From Pirellulaceae bacterium (GTDB lineage Bacteria > Planctomycetota > Planctomycetia > Pirellulales > Pirellulaceae): a stretch of 64,000 nt of DNA. The stretch spans positions 1-64,000 of the forward strand of contig JAQWSU010000057.1 in the NCBI GenBank assembly GCA_029243025.1, in the 5' to 3' direction. The notes beneath the pieces are model-generated. The model was not told the origin of the DNA. It saw only the letters and a program-made list of their open reading frames with translations, and ran no database searches. This document shows, in pieces, positions 28,361-37,622 of this stretch; position 1 is the first letter of the stretch, and each line of letters begins with the position of its first letter. The translations under genes and the position numbers were made by a program.

Positions 28361-29228
28361 GTCTTGTGAGAAGTCGGTTTAGGGGGGGCGATTAACGATG
28401 CTTTTGTGGTCTAGCGACCGTTGGTCGGGTTGAAAAAGAGGTGTGCCCTAGTTGGGCAGCTGTGCGGCAATTCAGGATGCTGTACGCTGGCTTGTCTCAC
28501 GGCTGTGGTTTCGCCAAGGAGGTGGTGAATGGAACTCTTTTTCTCCAGTGTTTTTGGGAGTCTGTCAAGGGCTCCGTAATCCCGATCGGATTACCCAGGC
28601 AGGCGGGCAACCAATTGCGGCACGTCTTGCTGCCTTGTGTCAGGTGATTGGGAGAGTTAGTTAAACCGACCGGCGATATTCAGCCTGCAGGCAACGTCCT
28701 TCAGTGAATTCCTGTTTGATGGCCATTCACTTGTTGTAGGCGGTCGGGGGTAACGACAGGGAACATGGATCGTTTCCGAGCCTTTCAGGTGAATCGTATC
28801 GTGTCGGGTTTACTTGTTTGTCTTAATAGCTCTTTTGGTCGTCGTCCGTCTGTCTTCTGAGAGTTGGAGCATCGCTGTTCCCATCGCTTTACCAACGTTC
28901 ATATAGGTGTCGGCTAGGTGTCGGCATTGCCGCCGTCGTGGCCACTGGAAGAATTCAGCGACTTCGTATTGATTTGTAGTGACCTAGTATTTATCAAGCT
29001 TGCCCAAGACTTTTTTGACTCGGCTAATATCTCTGTGGTTCTTCATGCCGACGTGCCAATTGAGACTTTTCTTGGCTCTGTTTCTTTTTGCCAGCGTTCG
29101 GGCGGTTCCTTCTATCCGAGATGGATTCAGGTGACTCCCTTGGCGTTGGTAAACTCGCAACCCAATGCGTCGTTGCCAATGCAACTTTTCAGAATCATAA
29201 CGGGAGCTTCGATCGCAAGTCCCAATTG
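28361..29228. other. Degenerate region upstream of the wecE remnant
   Basis: About 870 bases with no intact gene. Short open frames exist but none is recognised. On the plus strand around 28985-29070 a stretch reading as FFDSANISVVLHADVP might be a worn, frame-shifted part of the aminotransferase whose tail follows, but the likeness is weak. GGTGTCGGCTA/GGTGTCGGC is duplicated near 28907-28925. Confidence 0.35.
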
Positions 29229-29345
29229 ATGGCCGATGGCAGTTCGGGGCGGCTATTGAGGTTGCCATTTTATCATGATTTACACGAGGCAGATCAGAGC
29301 TTCATCATTGATGCCATCATTCAGTTCTTGAGAAGTGTGTCCTGA
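29229..29345 (+). pseudogene. wecE: C-terminal remnant of dTDP-4-amino-4,6-dideoxygalactose transaminase (wecE-like)
   Basis: Only the last ~38 codons remain. They read SSGRLLRLPFYHDL, then EADQSFIIDAIIQFL and a TGA stop. This closely matches the closing segment of DegT/DnrJ/EryC1/StrS aminotransferases, especially the WecE/RffA type that ends in 'ERLLRLP-(F/L)Y-(x)-L ... VI..I..F'. The ~330 residues normally upstream, with the PLP lysine, are not present in any frame. It lies 63 bases before a wecD-like gene, the natural partner in E. coli enterobacterial common antigen synthesis. I therefore call it a gene remnant; the short length limits certainty. Confidence 0.6.
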
Positions 29346-29408
29346 AATGTGTCGGTGACGCTGATCAGCCCCATCGGGTACTGAATAATACTTGTGTAGC
29401 ACTCAGCC

Positions 29409-30169
29409 TTGGTTCGACGCTCTTGGGATTCGTCTCACTTTGGTTTCAATGTTGCAGAAATTGATGATCCTGCTTTGAATAATGATCACTTGAAGGGAAT
29501 GATGGGTCTCGCCCGTGTACGAAATTTCGATTTAGTTGATTGGTTTACGAACGGAAGTCGTCGATTGCCTGACGAACTGCTCCAGGAATTGAGAGGTCAA
29601 CTGGTCGATCGTAAAGTGACTTATGATCGGGCATTTGACCCCACTGCAGTTCAATTGGAAAGTGAATTGAATCGAACCGATTTGAATCGAAATGGAGGCG
29701 ATGGGTTTACCGTTAAAACGGTATCGCACGAACCGGATTCGATTGCAGAGCAACTAATTACCCTGCAATTGAAGTCGACCGTCACTCAAGGTTTTACAAA
29801 GATCCGCGCATTTTGGCACTGCTCGCCGACCGATATGTACACAAATTGGATTCTTCACTGTACAATCGGGGCATTGCCGAGGGCCTTTTGGTGGCCGTCA
29901 GCCAACGTGACGAAACATTAGGAATGATCACGCTTTCGGTTGAATCGCAAAGCTGTCGAGTCGGTTTGCTCGCGGTGAATAAGTTTGCTCGCCGCGATGG
30001 AATTGGGAAAAGATTGCTTGTGCGAGCTCAGGGGTGGTGTTTTGCTCAAGGAGTTTTTGAAGCGATTGTTGTAACTCAAGATCGCAATAATGCAGCCGTC
30101 CGCTTTTACCGCCACTGTGGTTATCAGATCAAGCAAGAGAATCATGTCTATCATTTCTGGCCGGTCTGA
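29409..30169 (+). pseudogene. wecD: WecD-like dTDP-amino-sugar N-acetyltransferase (GNAT), frameshifted
   Basis: Two overlapping frames together give one GNAT protein. The first (TTG start at 29409) has RSWDSSHFGFNVAEI and ARVRNFDLVDWF, the typical WecD opening. In the second frame the protein continues as VDRHSRFYKDPRILALLADRYV, then LYNRGIAEGLLVAV, LLAVNKFARRDGIGKRLL (the acetyl-CoA loop) and NNAAVRFYRHCGYQI. The frame change must fall at about 29740-29775, because the SRFYKDPRI motif sits in the second frame and the upstream motifs in the first. No slippery heptamer was evident. WecD acetylates dTDP-4-amino-4,6-dideoxygalactose. A sequencing error at one base cannot be excluded, but neighbours are also broken. 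Confidence 0.7.
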
Positions 30170-31142
30170 TCGACTATCTACAGAATTCGCATCAACCGAT
30201 GAAGTTGACCTGTCGATCGTCATTCCGGTTTATCAATCGGCGTCTACGTTGCAACGACTATTTGAACAATTGATGGGGGAGCTAGATCAGTTGCAGCTCA
30301 ACTATCAGTTGGTTTTTGTTGAGGACGGTAGTCCTGACAATTCGTGGGATTTGCTGAAAGATCTTCAGCGTCAAGCGCCGGACAGAGTTGTTGCCATTCA
30401 ATTAATGAAGAATTTTGGACAGCAGAATGCGATCATGTGTGGGCTGCATCATGCCGACGGTCGCTTGATTGTTACGATGGATGATGACTTGCAGAATCCG
30501 CCGAGCGAAATACACAAACTTATCGAGGCGATTGCAGAGCAAAGGGCTGATCTGGTCTATGGGCAGTATGTTAGCAAGAAGCATGTGGTATTTCGTAATA
30601 TTGGATCAGCGATGGTCAACGGTTTTTACCGTTTGGTTTTTCCCTCGAAGGTCACCGTGACATCGTTTCGGATTATGCGACGAGAATTGGCGAAGAGCAT
30701 TCTTGGATACACCTTGAACTACACCTTCATCGATGGGTTACTTGCCTGGAATACAGATCGCATTGGCGGCGTCGATGTTGAGCACCACTCCCGCATGGTA
30801 GGGAGAAGCGGTTATTCGCTGAAAAAGCTGGTGGTTCTCGCGCTTAATCTTTTTACGAATTTCTCGCTCCTTCCGTTGCAATTTGTTTCAGCATTGGGTT
30901 TTGTGTTTGCGCTTGGCGGTCTGCTAGGTGGTGCCTTTTATTTCGTGATGTATTTGGTAGGGCAGATTAGTGTGCCCGGGTACGCATCAATCATTGTGGC
31001 CCTAAGCATCTTCGCTGGAATTCAGCTTCTCGCCCTCGGTATGATAGGCGAATATGTTGGCCGCCTGCATCTCAATGTGAATCAAAAGCCGCAATTTGTA
31101 CAACGTCAGGTTTTGTCGCCGTGTGAGAAGCTCTGTGAATGA
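30144..31142 (+). CDS. Polyprenyl-phosphate glycosyltransferase, GT2 family (GtrB/ArnC-like)
   Basis: 332 residues from the ATG at 30144, overlapping the end of the acetyltransferase frame by 26 bases. The GT2 core is intact: LSIVIPVYQSASTLQRL, LVFVEDGSPDNSWDLL, VVAIQLMKNFGQQNAIMCGLHHADG and MDDDLQNPPSEI with the DDD/DxD metal site. Two C-terminal membrane helices follow (FVFALGGLLGGAFYFVMYLVG and IIVALSIFAGIQLLALGMIGEYVG). Enzymes of this type move a sugar from a nucleotide donor to undecaprenyl phosphate for later transfer outside the membrane. It would supply donor to the adjacent ArnT-like transferase. It is the only intact gene in the cluster. Confidence 0.88.
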   Translation: MSIISGRSDRLSTEFASTDEVDLSIVIPVYQSASTLQRLFEQLMGELDQLQLNYQLVFVEDGSPDNSWDLLKDLQRQAPDRVVAIQLMKNFGQQNAIMCGLHHADGRLIVTMDDDLQNPPSEIHKLIEAIAEQRADLVYGQYVSKKHVVFRNIGSAMVNGFYRLVFPSKVTVTSFRIMRRELAKSILGYTLNYTFIDGLLAWNTDRIGGVDVEHHSRMVGRSGYSLKKLVVLALNLFTNFSLLPLQFVSALGFVFALGGLLGGAFYFVMYLVGQISVPGYASIIVALSIFAGIQLLALGMIGEYVGRLHLNVNQKPQFVQRQVLSPCEKLCE

Positions 31143-32820
31143 AGACGCCGTTGATCAACGAAGAGGAGAATTTTTGGGTCTTGGCATCTATCTCGGCATT
31201 GTCGTGGTCGCGTTGGCGATCGGGTTGTATGGAGTCGGTGATTCTGGCGAGCTTTGGCTGGAGGATGGCGCTCGGTATTGCAACAATGGTGCGATGGTCC
31301 ATGATTGGTTGTTGTCCGACCAACTCTTGGATCCCGTGAGCTTTGCAAAAGCAAACTACGCCCAATACCCGGCTCACAGTGTTCCCTACCATCCGCCCGG
31401 ATATGCAGTTCTTCTCGGGAGCTGGTTTCTGACGGTTGGGTTTTCTTATGCTTCAGCGCGATGTTTTACGGCTCTGTGTTTCGCCGTGGGGTTGTGTTTC
31501 TTTCATGCTATCCTTCGTCGGCAAGGTGTGGTGGCATGGGTGGCGTTGTGCGCAACCCTGATCTTAGCGACGTCGCCGGAAACTGCTCGATGGAGTCGCT
31601 CTGCAATGTCGGAGACTCCCGCCATGACTTTTATTTTGGCGGCATCTTATTGTTTTTTTCGTTTTACGCAGACGGACCGAGCCCGATGGTCTTGGCTTGC
31701 GTTCTTGCTCGCAGGGATCGCTTTTTTCTGTCGGGTCTCTTCGGCTGGAGTGCTGCCGGCCTGGTTCTTATTCGTGCTCGTAACGCAGGGAGTGCGCCGA
31801 GTCTTCTCACTGTGCATGACAGTTCCGGCAATCATCTATTTGGTGATTGGTGCCGGATGGTGCAAGTTCATGTCTGGATTCGCGGCGATCGAGGTACGTC
31901 TGTCCCTCTTTGAGGCGTTGTCGACCAGTCTATCGATTGAGAACTTGACCGTTTGGTTCCAAGGTTTGCCGGTGATGGTTGGATGGATCACCTTAGGGGC
32001 GGCACTGATCGGCGCTGGTTGGGCGTTCTACGATCCGAGCAAAAGAGCATTCGCCTGGTTCTGGTCGTTCTGGTTTCTAGGTTGCTATGGTCTCACGGTA
32101 GCCCAGTCGGGGTTTTTTGAAACTCGATACTTTATCTTTTCAGTCCCAGCAATTTGTGCGTTGTCGGTGGCCTTTCTCCCTACGCGGTTTTCATCGTCGC
32201 TCTGGCGGTCGGTCGCTGTTCTGCCGCTTGGGGCTGCGATCGCAGCAAACGTTGTCATGCTATTCGGGATGCCGCAAGGACTGAGGGGGTACCAGGAAGT
32301 AGCGGGCTAACTTGCGAAGCAGGAGTTGCCTGGGCATATTCTTTCAGCGGTTTGGTACGATTCGGACTTGATTTTTCGGTATCGTTGTCAGGTGCAAGAA
32401 CAAGATCGGCAAGTGATTCGCGGAGATCGAGTACTGGCAATCCGAATGCCGAGCTATGCCAACGCTGAGTCGAGGCTGCTTGTTGAATCACCTGAGGAAG
32501 TACTGGGAATCATTCAGCAAGGTCGCATTCGCTATTTGCTTACTTGTTCTGCCACGCCTTCATCAGCCGCTGCGGATGACAAAAGAACGACTGAAATGGT
32601 GCTGGCGCATCGAACTGCAATTGGCTTGCCGGAACAGTTTACGTTGATCAGCCGTTCGCCGTTGTTGATTAGCCGGTCGGACGCAGTGTTCCCCTGGAGT
32701 CCGAAGCTCAAATCTCGTCGAGAGGAAATTTTTCTTTGGCGATTTGAAGGTGAATTACCTGAAGGCGAAAGCGAGCTTCCCGTGCGAATTCCTACTGCGG
32801 GAATCGAATTTGGTTTATAG
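31135..32820 (+). pseudogene. ArnT-like (GT-C/GT39) membrane glycosyltransferase, interrupted by in-frame TAA
   Basis: The start is probably GTG at 31135, overlapping the GT2 stop by 8 bases. The first part has the GT-C pattern: an N-terminal helix, GELWLEDGARYCNNGAMV with the acidic catalytic loop, VPYHPPGYAVLLGSWFL and ARWSRSAMSETPAMTF, with about ten hydrophobic helices. A TAA at 32308-32310 stops it, yet the same frame continues at once with LAKQELPGHILSAVWYDSDLIFRYRCQV and runs to a TAG-ended soluble domain at 32820. The joined protein would be ~560 residues, a normal length. The enzyme should transfer a sugar from undecaprenyl phosphate at the periplasmic face. A nonsense mutation is the simplest reading. 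Confidence 0.75.
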
Positions 32821-32893
32821 GAATCGCCTCCACCGGATTGTGCGTCTGAAATGATTCGTGAATATCAGGCAAACAGTCCATTCGAGACCTGTG

Positions 32894-32917
32894 ATTGATG
32901 GATTGATGGATTGATGG
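32894..32917. repeat. Three tandem copies of ATTGATGG
   Basis: Perfect 8-base unit repeated three times (32894-32901, 32902-32909, 32910-32917), between the broken ArnT-like gene and the rfbB remnant. It could arise from replication slippage and fits non-coding drift. Confidence 0.85.
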
Positions 32918-32972
32918 ATAACGGCTGTGCGTTTGCGTTCGTGATGAAACATGATGACGATAGAGTCCTTAA

Positions 32973-33407
32973 CTTGTTTCTGATGGCGATCGAGTCATCA
33001 ATCTTGATCGGCTGACCTATGCGGGTAATCTTGGTTCATTAGTCGACTTCGCTAACAACGAAAATCAGCATTTTGTCGAGGGAGTATGCCGTTAAGTCGA
33101 GAAGGCTTGCCCCGATTTGCCTCACGCTCCCGTTGGGAATCTGATTCAGTTTGTTACCGATCGCCCCGGGCATGACCAGAGGTAGGCAATTGACTGTTCG
33201 AAAATCGAATCAGAACTGGGGTGGAAACCCAAGGAATCATTCGAGTCAGTTCTAGAACGAACCGTTCACTGGTCCCTTAACCACTTCGAATGGGTTGATC
33301 GGGTGACAACTGGTAAGGACCGCGGCGAGCGCCTGGGTAACCGCCAGGTGGGTAGCCGCCAGAATTCAGACGGAGCAAGCATGACGGAGGAGAGGAGATT
33401 TGCATGA
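32973..33407 (+). pseudogene. rfbB: dTDP-glucose 4,6-dehydratase (rfbB/rffG) remnant with large internal deletion
   Basis: One frame carries two separated parts of RfbB. First, GDRVINLDRLTYAGNLGSLVD and ENQHFVEG (residues ~25-60 of the enzyme). After a TAA at 33093 the frame jumps to KACPDLPHAPVGNLIQFVTDRPGHDQR, a TAG at 33183, then AIDCSKIESELGWKPKESF and LERTVHWSLNHFEWV, the C-terminal segment. About 220 residues, including the catalytic YxxxK, are missing. The TAG stands where the family has a conserved Tyr (RRYAIDASK). The GxxGxxG cofactor loop is also absent. The enzyme would make dTDP-4-keto-6-deoxyglucose, the substrate of WecE. This is a clear pseudogene. Confidence 0.85.
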
Positions 33408-34215
33408 GGAACGGCGGCTTGCCGCCGGTGGATCGCCGCATCTTTTCATTCGCAAAGCTTCGTTGGCAATGGCGGTTGTCTGTGGGCTCATCAATGTCGA
33501 CAGTAAGCAGGCTTGTTCAGAACAAACTTTCGTTGGATTTTTAAAGCGATCGTTTGCAATTCATGCGAGGTCGTAGGTCGATCCGATTTTTGCCGATCGT
33601 CAATCGCTCCGCGAGTTGGGGTGAAAGGTTAACGTCATGGTCGATTGATCGAGGTCATTTTGTTCGAACGCGAATTGACTGTTTTGACAGGTCGCAGGGT
33701 TCTGCAGGTGATCGATGGTGCAGGACGAGCACGCTTCCGTGAGGTCATCGCTCGCCAACTGGTTTCGGCAAAGTGGTTCAGAGCATTTGTCGACAGGAGA
33801 CGCGCTGCTACCGAAAGTATGGCAGCCAAGCTATCGATGTAAGATCAAGATGCCAGTCTGTTCTCGATCAAGTGATCTGTATCTTGCCCACAATCAAGAA
33901 GTGATCTCGTCATCTTACTTGCTGGGAGACCCCGTTCTCCTAAATGTTCTGGCAAGTGGGCGTTTGGTAGCAATCTGGCTAAAAGCGGAGTCCGGATTCG
34001 TCGTTGCGTTGAACAATTTCAAGATGGGTGCGTCTAACTCGTCTTGTTGACGCTTGGTTTTCCAGTAGCATGACGGGACGGCAATTCTCGGTTTCTGGAA
34101 TTTCTGGTCCCGTTGGTGAACGCGATGGATTTCAGCCGAATTTGCGGCGATCCGGAATGACGATCATCCTTCAGGCAATCGCCAATTGTGCACGGAGTTC
34201 GAGGGTTACATTTTT
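33408..34215. other. Non-coding or degraded region; contains a GC-rich hairpin at 33412-33427
   Basis: Around 800 bases without a recognised gene. A near-perfect palindrome CGGCGGC-TT-GCCGCCG lies at 33412-33427. Short plus-strand frames (33645-33842, 33715-34050) contain ordered-looking pieces such as LLGDPVLLNVLASGRLVAIWL but match nothing I know; they may be further worn remnants. Confidence 0.4.
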
Positions 34216-35523
34216 ATGAATCACTCAGGCAATGCTCGCGGATTTTTCTTCCTCAATGTGACCCAGTTTTGTGGCGCTGCCAACGACAACATCTTGAAGC
34301 AAGTGCTGATCTTCGGTTTGGCAGCTGGAGGGATTTGGGCAGACAAGCTAGGGGCTGGTGCACAAGCGTATGGTTCCCTTTGTTTGGCCATTCCGTTTGT
34401 ACTGTTTTCAGGATTTGCGGGGCAATTTTCCGATCGCTTCAGTAAACGCAACGTGAGTATCGGTGTCAAATTGTCCGAGGTGCTGATCGCCGGTTTAGCC
34501 ATGTATGGTTTATTGTTGGAGAATCTTTGGTTGGTGTTGGCATCACTGCTCCTGATTTCGTTGCAGAGTACATTCTTCACCCCTGCCAAGTTTGGTATTC
34601 TTCCAGAGATTCTTCCGGCGAAAAAACTGAGTCGCGCAAATGGAACGATCAATATGTTTACCTACATCGCTGTGATTCTCGGCGGTGCGGTTGGAGGCCC
34701 GTTGTACGATGCTTATGCACCCGATTCATCGATGCATCCGAACTCGCTGCCCATGCTCTGGTTGCCGGGCATGGTGCTATTAGTGATTGGTGCGGTAGGC
34801 ACGGCGGCTTCATTCGGTCTACCTCGAGTAGGTGCTAAGAATCCAACATTGAAAATCAGACCGTTGTTGTTTCGCACTTACTGGGAGACTTGGCATGAGA
34901 TCGCCGGAAAGCCCGTTGCCTCGGTGATTGTTGCCTGGTCGTATTTCTATTTCATTGTTGGTGGCTTCGCGATTTTGATTTTGCCTGATTACAAAGAACT
35001 TTTGGAGATCACGGCGACGCAAACTGCCGGCCTGATGGCCCTGTTGGGAGTTTCTATTGGAATCGGTGACTACGTTGCAGGGCGAGTTTCAGGACACGAA
35101 ATAAAACCTGGTTTGATACCAATCGGCGCGATTGGCACAACGATTACCTTTTTTGTGCTGGGTGTGATCCCACTGGAATATTTTTCCGTCTTAGCTTGCC
35201 TGACGGCGAGTGGGTTCATGGCCGGATTTTTTATGGTCCCGTTACAGACCATGATCCAATATTTGACCGACCAGGAGCAACGTGGCCGAGTGCTGGGACT
35301 TTGGAGCTGCGCATCTTTCGTTGGCATTATCATTGGTAACATCGTCTTCTTGATGGTGAAGCAGACGGGCATTGCATCCAATCGAGTATTTCTTATTTGC
35401 GGCCTCTTGGGATTGATGGGTGTGTTTCTTTATTATTTTCACTGGCGTTCCATATTTGCTGGAGCGCTGGGCAAGATGCAAAGCGATGCAGGAGTCGAGC
35501 CGACGGAACCTTCCGCTGAATGA
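34216..35523 (+). CDS. MFS transporter, LplT-like (lysophospholipid transporter type)
   Basis: 435 residues from the ATG at 34216; the frame is open to 34186 but the ATG gives the normal N-terminus. About twelve membrane helices. The opening FFFLNVTQFCGAANDNILKQVLIFGLA with its NDN motif is typical of the LplT branch, as is LLLISLQSTFFTPAKFGILPEILP and ANGTINMFTYIAVILGGAVGGPLYD. LplT flips lysophospholipids inward and in many bacteria is fused to the acyltransferase/acyl-ACP synthetase Aas. Here it is free-standing and no such partner is within view. Substrate assignment is by motif likeness only. Confidence 0.8.
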   Translation: MNHSGNARGFFFLNVTQFCGAANDNILKQVLIFGLAAGGIWADKLGAGAQAYGSLCLAIPFVLFSGFAGQFSDRFSKRNVSIGVKLSEVLIAGLAMYGLLLENLWLVLASLLLISLQSTFFTPAKFGILPEILPAKKLSRANGTINMFTYIAVILGGAVGGPLYDAYAPDSSMHPNSLPMLWLPGMVLLVIGAVGTAASFGLPRVGAKNPTLKIRPLLFRTYWETWHEIAGKPVASVIVAWSYFYFIVGGFAILILPDYKELLEITATQTAGLMALLGVSIGIGDYVAGRVSGHEIKPGLIPIGAIGTTITFFVLGVIPLEYFSVLACLTASGFMAGFFMVPLQTMIQYLTDQEQRGRVLGLWSCASFVGIIIGNIVFLMVKQTGIASNRVFLICGLLGLMGVFLYYFHWRSIFAGALGKMQSDAGVEPTEPSAE

Positions 35524-35606
35524 TTCGAAGATTTCGAGGCGATTCCGAAAAGGGCTGATCCCCGATTTTTGCTGTGACCGATTTCCGCTATCTGCGGTGA
35601 GCTGTT

Positions 35607-37346
35607 TTAGAGCACGAAGCCTGAGAACAGGAAAAACAGCGTTAGAATCGTGACAACAAATAGTCCCCACCAGGTCACCACGCTTGTGTACCACCGATCG
35701 CCGAGACCATCGAAGATGTTCATTCTGCGCCAGTTGAACGTGAGTTGATCGGTAACCTGTTCAGGACGGGGCGGGGAGGTCAGTAAGCTCACGCTGATGC
35801 AAACTATCAGGCAGAAGAACCAGTTGATCGATGCTTGGTTCGCGTAGGGTCCGAGCCAAGCTACAGGTTCGGTGGCCAGGTTCAGATAGATTTTGATTGC
35901 GATACCGAGGATGAATCCCAGAATGACAGTTGTCAAAGCCCCGGCGCCATTGATCCTGCGCCAGAGGATGCCAAGTACAAAGACCGCCGCGAACGGTGGC
36001 GCGAAAAAAGCATAAAGTGACTGGATATATTCAAAGAGGCTGCCGCCTAGCTCGCCGATGAAGCCGCCCAAGACGATCGAAATCGCCAGGATAATCACGG
36101 ACGTGGTCACTCCGGTCCTCACCAACTGTCGATCAGACGCGCCGGGACGAAATATTTGCTTGTAGATGTCCAAGGTCACGATGGTGGAGGTCGAGTTGAG
36201 CACCGAGTTGACGGTTGACTGAATCGCTCCGAAAAGAGCTGCGAGAAACAAGCCACGCAGCCCTGCGGGTATAAGCGTCTGGATCATCTGCACGTAGCCC
36301 TTGTCGGCTTCCGGCTTGACCTGATCCCATGGGCGAAGCAGGATTTCTGGGTGAAGTGCGAAAAGTATCATGCCGGGGAGAACGACGATGAGCGGTAAGA
36401 ATACCTTGATCCATCCGGCAAACACAATTCCCATGCGTGCGTCGTATTCGCTTCTCGCACCGAGGACACGCTGAATCATGAATTGGTTGAGCACGTTGTA
36501 CCAAATGCCTACTGAGAAGACCATCGGCAAGAAACTTATTGCAGGGATGACTGGATGGGTTGCATTTTGGAAGATTGAGAGGCGATTGTACGAATCAGAT
36601 TCTCCGCCCGAAAGATGGTTCGTGTTGGCTGTTACCGCGTGAGCCCACTCGCCATGAGTCGCCTGGTTTCGCTCGATCATGGTGCGAAATCCATCGATCA
36701 ACGAGCCGTCATCGCCGGCCAGCGTATGCAAGCCGAGCAAGCTGACCGTGAGCCCCCCAATAATCATCACCACGACGGTGAGTAAATCCGTCCACGCCAC
36801 GCTCGCCAGTCCGCCGTAGATTGCCCACACCCCGGAAACGACTCCTAGGGCAATAATGGCGATCCATGGGTTCCAGCCAAATAGGCTCTCTAATGCCAAC
36901 GCACCACCGTAAAGGACTGCCGCCAGAAAGGCGACCACGTTGCTGATCACTGTGACAATGGCAAACATTTGTCGCAAGGCGGCGTTGAAACGAAGTTCCA
37001 GATACTCGGGTGTTGTGAAGATTTTTGCCGACAGGAGAAACGGAATGAAAAACCAGATCAATAATGAAAAGGTAAAGATGTTTCCCCACTCCATCATCGA
37101 AATGCAGACGCCGAAGACGACCGCCGAACCGATCATTCCAATAAAATGTTCGCTGCTAATATTGGAAGCGATAAACGATCCCCCGATGACATACCAGGGC
37201 AGCTTTTTGCCAGCCAGGAAATACTCGGTACTCCCCGATTGTTCTCCGCGTCCAGCCAGATATCCAACCAGCGAAAGCATTGCGAAGAATGCACCGATTG
37301 CCAGATAGTCCAGCGGCGATAGCGCAAACGATTCGACTCCTGGCAT
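35607..37346 (-). CDS. Sodium:solute symporter (SSS family, SGLT-like)
   Basis: 579 residues with 14 or so hydrophobic segments. Signatures: GSTEYFLAGKKLPWYVIGGSFIASNISSEHFIGM, the first-helix sodium site; FTTPEYLELRFN; and a GVWAIYGGLASVAWTDLLTVVVMIIGG segment. Family members import sugars, sugar acids, inositol or amino acids with sodium. It lies downstream (276 bases) of the Gfo/Idh/MocA gene on the same strand and near a sugar-acid dehydratase, so a sugar-acid or sugar substrate is likely. Confidence 0.9.
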   Translation of the reverse strand: MPGVESFALSPLDYLAIGAFFAMLSLVGYLAGRGEQSGSTEYFLAGKKLPWYVIGGSFIASNISSEHFIGMIGSAVVFGVCISMMEWGNIFTFSLLIWFFIPFLLSAKIFTTPEYLELRFNAALRQMFAIVTVISNVVAFLAAVLYGGALALESLFGWNPWIAIIALGVVSGVWAIYGGLASVAWTDLLTVVVMIIGGLTVSLLGLHTLAGDDGSLIDGFRTMIERNQATHGEWAHAVTANTNHLSGGESDSYNRLSIFQNATHPVIPAISFLPMVFSVGIWYNVLNQFMIQRVLGARSEYDARMGIVFAGWIKVFLPLIVVLPGMILFALHPEILLRPWDQVKPEADKGYVQMIQTLIPAGLRGLFLAALFGAIQSTVNSVLNSTSTIVTLDIYKQIFRPGASDRQLVRTGVTTSVIILAISIVLGGFIGELGGSLFEYIQSLYAFFAPPFAAVFVLGILWRRINGAGALTTVILGFILGIAIKIYLNLATEPVAWLGPYANQASINWFFCLIVCISVSLLTSPPRPEQVTDQLTFNWRRMNIFDGLGDRWYTSVVTWWGLFVVTILTLFFLFSGFVL

Positions 37347-37622
37347 TCTCGTTTCTCTCGTCTTTTAGTGGGCTGAGGGGGTCGCCTTTTGAACGTATCG
37401 CATCATTGCTTGCCAGTGCTAGATCGGAATCCAGCGAAAGAAAAAGATCGCGGGCCTGATTGATGTCAGATCAATCAGGCATTCGCTCTGGTTCGCTCGG
37501 AGCAACCATGACTGCTGCGGTGAACCATGGGGGACTCATGCTCGAGGATCATCACGGGATGCTACTTTTGTTTCGATTGGACGCGCACTTGGCTGATCGA
37601 GGCCATCTGTTTGCCTTGATAT

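Noticed and set aside
28452-28664. 70-codon plus-strand frame reading WLVSRLWFRQGGGEW
   Set aside because: Has some order but no known family and no ribosome-binding site; noted only as possible remnant.
32894-32917. CRISPR-like repeat
   Set aside because: Only three adjacent 8-base units, without spacers.
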